NCBI GenBank assembly: GCA_963578625.1
Contig: CAUZEO010000178.1
Coordinates: forward strand, 1 to 10,454
DNA from: CAUZEO01 sp963578625
Lineage (GTDB): Bacteria; Verrucomicrobiota; Kiritimatiellia; SLOV01
Reading direction: 5' to 3'
DNA length: 10,454 nucleotides
Of the stretch, positions 7,612-10,454 are shown piece by piece. Below the pieces are notes generated by a model that saw only the letters and a program-made list of their open reading frames with translations, ran no database searches and was not told where the DNA came from. Both the position numbers and the translations under genes were made by a program. Position 1 is the first letter of the stretch, and each line of letters begins with the position of its first letter.

Positions 7612-7640
7612 TTGACAATCCACGCCAGAAATTCTACTAT
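7612..7640 (+). promoter_or_regulatory. Sigma-70-type promoter for tRNA-Ala
   Basis: A perfect TTGACA (-35) at 7612-7617, a 17-bp spacer and TACTAT (-10, 4 of 6) at 7635-7640. Transcription would start near 7647, giving a leader of about 100 nt before the tRNA. A perfect TATAAT at 7682-7687 lies closer to the tRNA but has no clear -35 at the right distance; it may be a second start. Confidence 0.5.
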
Positions 7641-7750
7641 TATCCGCTAATCAGTGCAATGGCTCGCTGCATCGCCTTGTTTATAATGTGCGGCTTGGTC
7701 CTCAATTCAGATTGGTTTGAGAAATTGGAATACGGGAAAAGCAAAGAGTA

Positions 7751-7826
<76 letters not shown>

Positions 7827-7830
7827 AATT

Positions 7831-7855
7831 AAACCCCGATAAATCGGGGTTTTTC
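7831..7855 (+). terminator. Rho-independent terminator of tRNA-Ala
   Basis: AAACCCCGA and TCGGGGTTT form a 9-bp stem (7831-7839 with 7844-7852) around a TAAA loop, and the stem runs into a T-rich tail. It begins 5 nt after the CCA end. Confidence 0.9.
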
Positions 7856-8162
7856 TCGTTAAAACCCTCATCTTTGCAGATTCTCCCGATTCTTCATTCG
7901 TAACCATTCGGACGCATATTGGGTCCATAGAGCCAAAAAAGCGGACACAGAGTGGACACACGATTCGCGATTGAAAGAGAGGGGTGGGGTGCCCGAGGGG
8001 CATACCCTTTGCCCACCCCGCCCCCCTGTTCTCACATTGTATATGTCCCCGTAATTTTTTGGCTTCCGACCGTGGACGTGGGCCAGCTGGATCGTCCGGC
8101 TCTGCTCGCCGATCTCCGGAATATGCCGGTAGCGGATGTCGGCCCGTGAACGAGGGCTGCGG
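7853..8162. other. Intergenic region between the tRNA terminator and the beta-helix gene
   Basis: About 310 bp lacking a recognisable gene. It contains a GC-rich compound hairpin (7981-8019) and a C-rich run just after it. The right half (about 8040-8160) is open on the minus strand and reads like degraded coding sequence, but I recognise no family. It may be a relic of an inserted element or simply the 3' flank of the beta-helix gene. Confidence 0.45.
7981..8019. repeat. Compound GC-rich inverted repeat (hairpin within a hairpin)
   Basis: The outer arms GGGGTGGG (7981-7988) and CCCACCCC (8012-8019) pair over 8 bp. Inside, TGCCC (7990-7994) and GGGCA (7998-8002) pair around a 3-nt loop. It lies about 145 bp beyond the stop of the minus-strand beta-helix gene. 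There is no strong T-run, so a classical terminator is doubtful; a transcript-end structure or mobile-element remnant is possible. Confidence 0.55.
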
Positions 8163-9422
8163 CTACCTTGAGAAGTTCGCCCAAGGATCTGTCCCTGAAA
8201 GATAGCCTGAGGCACTCACGATGGGTCCAGCAGTGTCATCGGGATCCAGTTCGTAGTTGGTTCCATTCCCCATGCAGGTGTTTTTCAGGATGAAGTTGCT
8301 GGCACCTGTCGTCGTCTGGATTCCGTACTCCCCCCCCGTCGTGCCCCACACGTTGTTGGCTTCCACCCGGTTGCCGTCAGCGTGGTAGAGACGAATTCCC
8401 TTGGTCGTATTCTTGCTGATCGTGTTTTCCCGAATCGTATTCCCATCGCACTGGCCTTGGTAGCCATCAAGAAAGACGCCATTGCCTCCATTCCCGCTGA
8501 TGGTGCAATCGGCAATGGTGTTCCCATCGCACTGGCCATCCCGGCCACTAAGGTAGACGCCATTGCCTCCATTCCCGCTGATGGTGCAATCGGCAATGGT
8601 GTTCCCATCGCACTGGCCTTGGGAGCCATAAAGAAAGACGCCATAGGAATCATTCCCGCTGATGGTGCAATCGGCAATCGTATTCCCATCGCACTGGCCT
8701 TGGAAGCCAGTAAGATAGACGCCATTGCCTCCATTCCCGCTGATGGTGCAATCGGCAATGGTGTTCCCATCGCACTGGCCATCCCGGCCACTAAGGTAGA
8801 CGCCAACGGATACATTCCCGCTGATGGTGCAATCGGCAATCGTGTTCCCGTTGCACTGGCCTTGGGTGCCATAAAGATAGATGCCCTCATCTCCATTCCC
8901 GCTGATGGTACTATCAGCTATGGTGTTCCCATCGCACTGGCCATGCCGGCCAAAAAGACTGACGCCATTGTAGCTGTTGTCGGAAACCACCATCTGCTCA
9001 ATCCGGCTGTTGTTCATATACCCGCATAATAATCCATCAGAGAATCCGCTGATTGATCCACCCTTGATTGCCACCCTGTCTATCACCGCATTGGTCGATC
9101 CATCCACGTAAATGCCATAGTCTCCATATCCCCCATCTCCGGTCAGGGAGAAACCCATCAGATCCACGGTGACGCCGCTGGACTCGATCACAATGCCGTG
9201 TCCCGTAGAACTGAGATTGCCGGTAACGTAGTAGGAGCCGGGTTCACTGATCGTGTAAGGCAGGCTGGAGATCGGGGTGCGGGGCTCCACCTGCGCGAGG
9301 GTCTTCATGGTCTCACCGGGCGCACCGGGAGGGGTAAGAGATCCCTGTCCCATTACATGGGTTCCCATGAACATCCACAGTGCCGCGACAAGGCCAGTTC
9401 GTATGCGTGCAGGGTTCTTCAT
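8163..9422 (-). CDS. Secreted right-handed beta-helix repeat protein
   Basis: 419 residues from the ATG at 9422, which has GGAGG (9431-9435) 8 nt upstream; this is better than the in-frame start seven codons earlier. A signal peptide covers about residues 1-25. Next comes a block around 36-110 with 'MKTLAQVEPRTPISSLPYTI', 'SGSYYVTGNL'-like and 'GVTVDLMGFSLTG' strands, seen in many large secreted PbH1-type proteins. Residues 161-349 are seven 27-residue repeats with core 'GQCDGNTIADCTISGN' and a variable 11-residue part of form xxxGVxLxGxx. A non-repeated end follows ('ILKNTCMGNGTNYELD'). Each repeat should be one turn of a parallel beta-helix, as in NosD and pectate-lyase-like folds. Function, enzymatic or adhesive, cannot be told; no catalytic motif is obvious. 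It lies 89 bp downstream of another secreted-protein gene and may be co-transcribed. Confidence 0.88.
   Translation of the reverse strand: MKNPARIRTGLVAALWMFMGTHVMGQGSLTPPGAPGETMKTLAQVEPRTPISSLPYTISEPGSYYVTGNLSSTGHGIVIESSGVTVDLMGFSLTGDGGYGDYGIYVDGSTNAVIDRVAIKGGSISGFSDGLLCGYMNNSRIEQMVVSDNSYNGVSLFGRHGQCDGNTIADSTISGNGDEGIYLYGTQGQCNGNTIADCTISGNVSVGVYLSGRDGQCDGNTIADCTISGNGGNGVYLTGFQGQCDGNTIADCTISGNDSYGVFLYGSQGQCDGNTIADCTISGNGGNGVYLSGRDGQCDGNTIADCTISGNGGNGVFLDGYQGQCDGNTIRENTISKNTTKGIRLYHADGNRVEANNVWGTTGGEYGIQTTTGASNFILKNTCMGNGTNYELDPDDTAGPIVSASGYLSGTDPWANFSR
8376..8942 (-). repeat. Seven tandem 81-bp repeats inside the beta-helix gene
   Basis: Seven units of 81 bp (27 codons), each with a conserved 48-bp part and a more variable 33-bp part. 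The outermost units are more diverged, and the five central ones are nearly identical in the conserved part. A perfect 89-bp match, 8474-8562 with 8717-8805, is offset by 243 bp, exactly three units, pointing to a multi-unit duplication or gene conversion. Because the period is a multiple of three, other frames and the opposite strand also stay open here. Confidence 0.95.
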
Positions 9423-9511
9423 TGCTTCATCCTCCACGGCCATTCTGGAGGCTCTGGAGGGCCTTGGAAAGGGGAAAGAAGATGGGAGGGGTGCCCCGCC
9501 TCTCTTTCGGA

Positions 9512-10454
9512 TCAGTGAGCGAAGCGGTAGAACCGTTTGCCCTCGGGTAGGGTTAGGGTCTGGCTTACTCCGGGTCCCTCGACAGGGGTCCAGGTGATCA
9601 GGTCTTCACTCTCCTCGACGGTGAAGTCCAAGACCACTGCGCCGGCTTCGGAGTCGACACTCAGGAGAACCGAACCGGGACGTCCATCGCGAACCTGCTG
9701 CAACGTCGGGCGCTGCGAGAGCTCGGCAATCTCGGTCGCGTTGCTCGAGACGGTGGCCTCCAGCGAGGCAATCTCGGTCGCGTTGCTCACAGCGGTTGCT
9801 TGCAGGGCGTCGCGCTCGGCGATTGCGGCATATAATTGCTCCTGGGTCGGGCGCAGGGAAAGCGCAGCAACCTGGGCCTGCAACTCCTGGATGGTCCCTT
9901 CCGCGAGATCCATATCACTAATAATGGAGGCTTCAAGATTGTCTCTGTCACTAGGGTCAAGGGGGTCACCATTGAATCTAACTTCCAGTATATCTGAGAA
10001 TCCGTCTCCATCATCATCCGTGTCCACATGATTGCCTATACCATCGCCATCGGTGTCGATGGCCACGGTGGCCGTCGCTGCTGAAGTCACAGTTTCAGGT
10101 GTTCCCTCGCCATCGATGTAGCTGGCCGTTACCGTTATGATCGCGCCCACATCGTCCTGCGTGAGCGTGTAGGTGTTGTTGGTCGCACCGTCAATAAGGG
10201 CGGCAGCCCGACTCCATTCGTAGGTCATCGTCCCGAGTCCATCCTCGTCCGCCAAGGTGGAAACGTCGGCCGTGAGGACCAGGCCCTCGGTGGCCGTCCC
10301 GGCGATGGTCACTGTACCGGTGGGCGGGTCATTGACCGCAGTCACCGCGATGCTCACCGTCGCGGGGCCGCTGCTGGTATCGGTGCCGTCGCCGGCGGTG
10401 TAGGTGAACTCGTCGACGCCGTTGAAGTTGAGGCTCGGGGTGTAGGTGAACGCG
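9512..10454 (-). CDS. Large secreted/surface protein, C-terminal part: Ig/cadherin-like domains, Ca-binding type-3 segment, coiled coil; partial at 5' end
   Basis: The frame is open through the right window edge, so the N-terminus is missing; about 313 residues are seen. In order: the end of a cadherin-like domain ('FNGVDEFTYTAGDGTDTSS' then 'VTAVNDPP', starting at about 10453); an Ig-like domain ('GTVTIAGTATEGLVLTADV' ... 'MTYEWSR'); a thrombospondin type-3-like calcium site ('DTDGDGIGNHVDTDDDGDG' around 10000-10060); a predicted coiled coil (about 9700-9930) with heptad-like 'SNATEIASLEATVS'; and a compact C-terminal domain ending 'GKRFYRFAH'. Such proteins are extracellular or surface-bound. 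The end domain recurs in large Verrucomicrobia-type secreted proteins as I recall it; its role is unknown. The beta-helix gene follows in the same direction. Confidence 0.85.
   Translation of the reverse strand, partial: AFTYTPSLNFNGVDEFTYTAGDGTDTSSGPATVSIAVTAVNDPPTGTVTIAGTATEGLVLTADVSTLADEDGLGTMTYEWSRAAALIDGATNNTYTLTQDDVGAIITVTASYIDGEGTPETVTSAATATVAIDTDGDGIGNHVDTDDDGDGFSDILEVRFNGDPLDPSDRDNLEASIISDMDLAEGTIQELQAQVAALSLRPTQEQLYAAIAERDALQATAVSNATEIASLEATVSSNATEIAELSQRPTLQQVRDGRPGSVLLSVDSEAGAVVLDFTVEESEDLITWTPVEGPGVSQTLTLPEGKRFYRFAH
9725..9788 (-). repeat. 22-bp direct repeat within the coiled-coil coding part
   Basis: The same 22 bases occur at 9725-9746 and 9767-9788, offset by 42 bp. That is 14 codons or two heptads, so the coiled coil appears to have grown by an internal duplication that kept heptad phase ('SNATEIASLEATVS' next to 'SNATEIAELSQRPT'). 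Confidence 0.85.

Larger units (their letters stand above)
7378..7750. other. Intergenic region between the phosphoesterase and tRNA-Ala genes
   Basis: About 370 bp with no convincing protein gene in any frame. It holds a 19-bp palindrome (7534-7552), a good promoter pointing at the tRNA (7612-7640) and a second TATAAT at 7682-7687. The promoter of the phosphoesterase gene presumably also lies in its left part, but I could not identify it. Confidence 0.6.

Noticed and set aside
7868..8215. 115-residue minus-strand ORF, considered as a transposase or integrase relic
   Set aside because: I see no catalytic motif or terminal repeats, and it overlaps the end of the beta-helix gene. Nothing beyond open frame supports it.
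8285..8896. 203-residue repetitive ORF in another minus frame
   Set aside because: Same cause: an out-of-frame reading of the 81-bp repeats inside the beta-helix gene.
8376..8942. CRISPR-like regular repeats
   Set aside because: The units are 81 bp, lie in frame inside a coding gene, and the variable parts are related to each other rather than unique spacers.
8382..9029. 215-residue ORF on the + strand with a regular 'IPADGAIGN' repeat
   Set aside because: It is the antisense of the beta-helix repeats; the 81-bp period keeps every frame open. It has no signal peptide, start context or recognisable fold.

Overview
The window looks like chromosomal DNA of a Gram-negative bacterium with moderately high GC, most likely from the Verrucomicrobiota/Kiritimatiellota/Lentisphaerota part of the PVC group. 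This placement is an inference from protein style. One secreted beta-helix protein carries an N-terminal 'MKTLAQVEPRTPISSLPYTI' block. A large secreted protein ends in a coiled coil and a '...GKRFYRFAH' C-terminus. I recall both styles from that group. No rRNA or taxonomic marker is present to prove it.

Left third (1-3865, + strand): an import operon with the tail of an ABC ATPase, an unusually large solute-binding protein and a fused double permease. The genes are 4-6 bp apart. The layout matches FbpABC/AfuABC-type ferric iron importers, although the substrate is not proven.

Middle (3917-7377): a KTSC-domain protein (-), possibly with an overlapping small zinc-motif ORF upstream of it; a divergent FabH-type ketoacyl-ACP synthase III (+); a DCC/DUF393 thiol-disulfide protein (-) whose stop overlaps the FabH stop; a short PlsC-like acyltransferase (+); and a Tat-signal metallophosphoesterase (-) broken by a frameshift in a short CT tract. 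FabH, the acyltransferase and perhaps the phosphoesterase could all touch lipid metabolism, but the strands alternate, so this is not one operon.

Right (7378-8162): non-protein DNA holding a tRNA-Ala(GGC) gene with a good upstream promoter and a clear terminator, plus a GC-rich compound hairpin.

Far right (8163-10454, - strand): two secreted-protein genes in the same direction, 89 bp apart. The upstream one, cut by the window edge, has Ig/cadherin-like domains, a calcium-binding type-3 segment and a coiled coil. The downstream one is a beta-helix protein made mainly of seven 81-bp tandem repeats with regular cysteine columns. The repeat gene, the slipped CT tract and the possible overlapping gene pair are the most interesting observations. 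I did not find a convincing wholly new system.
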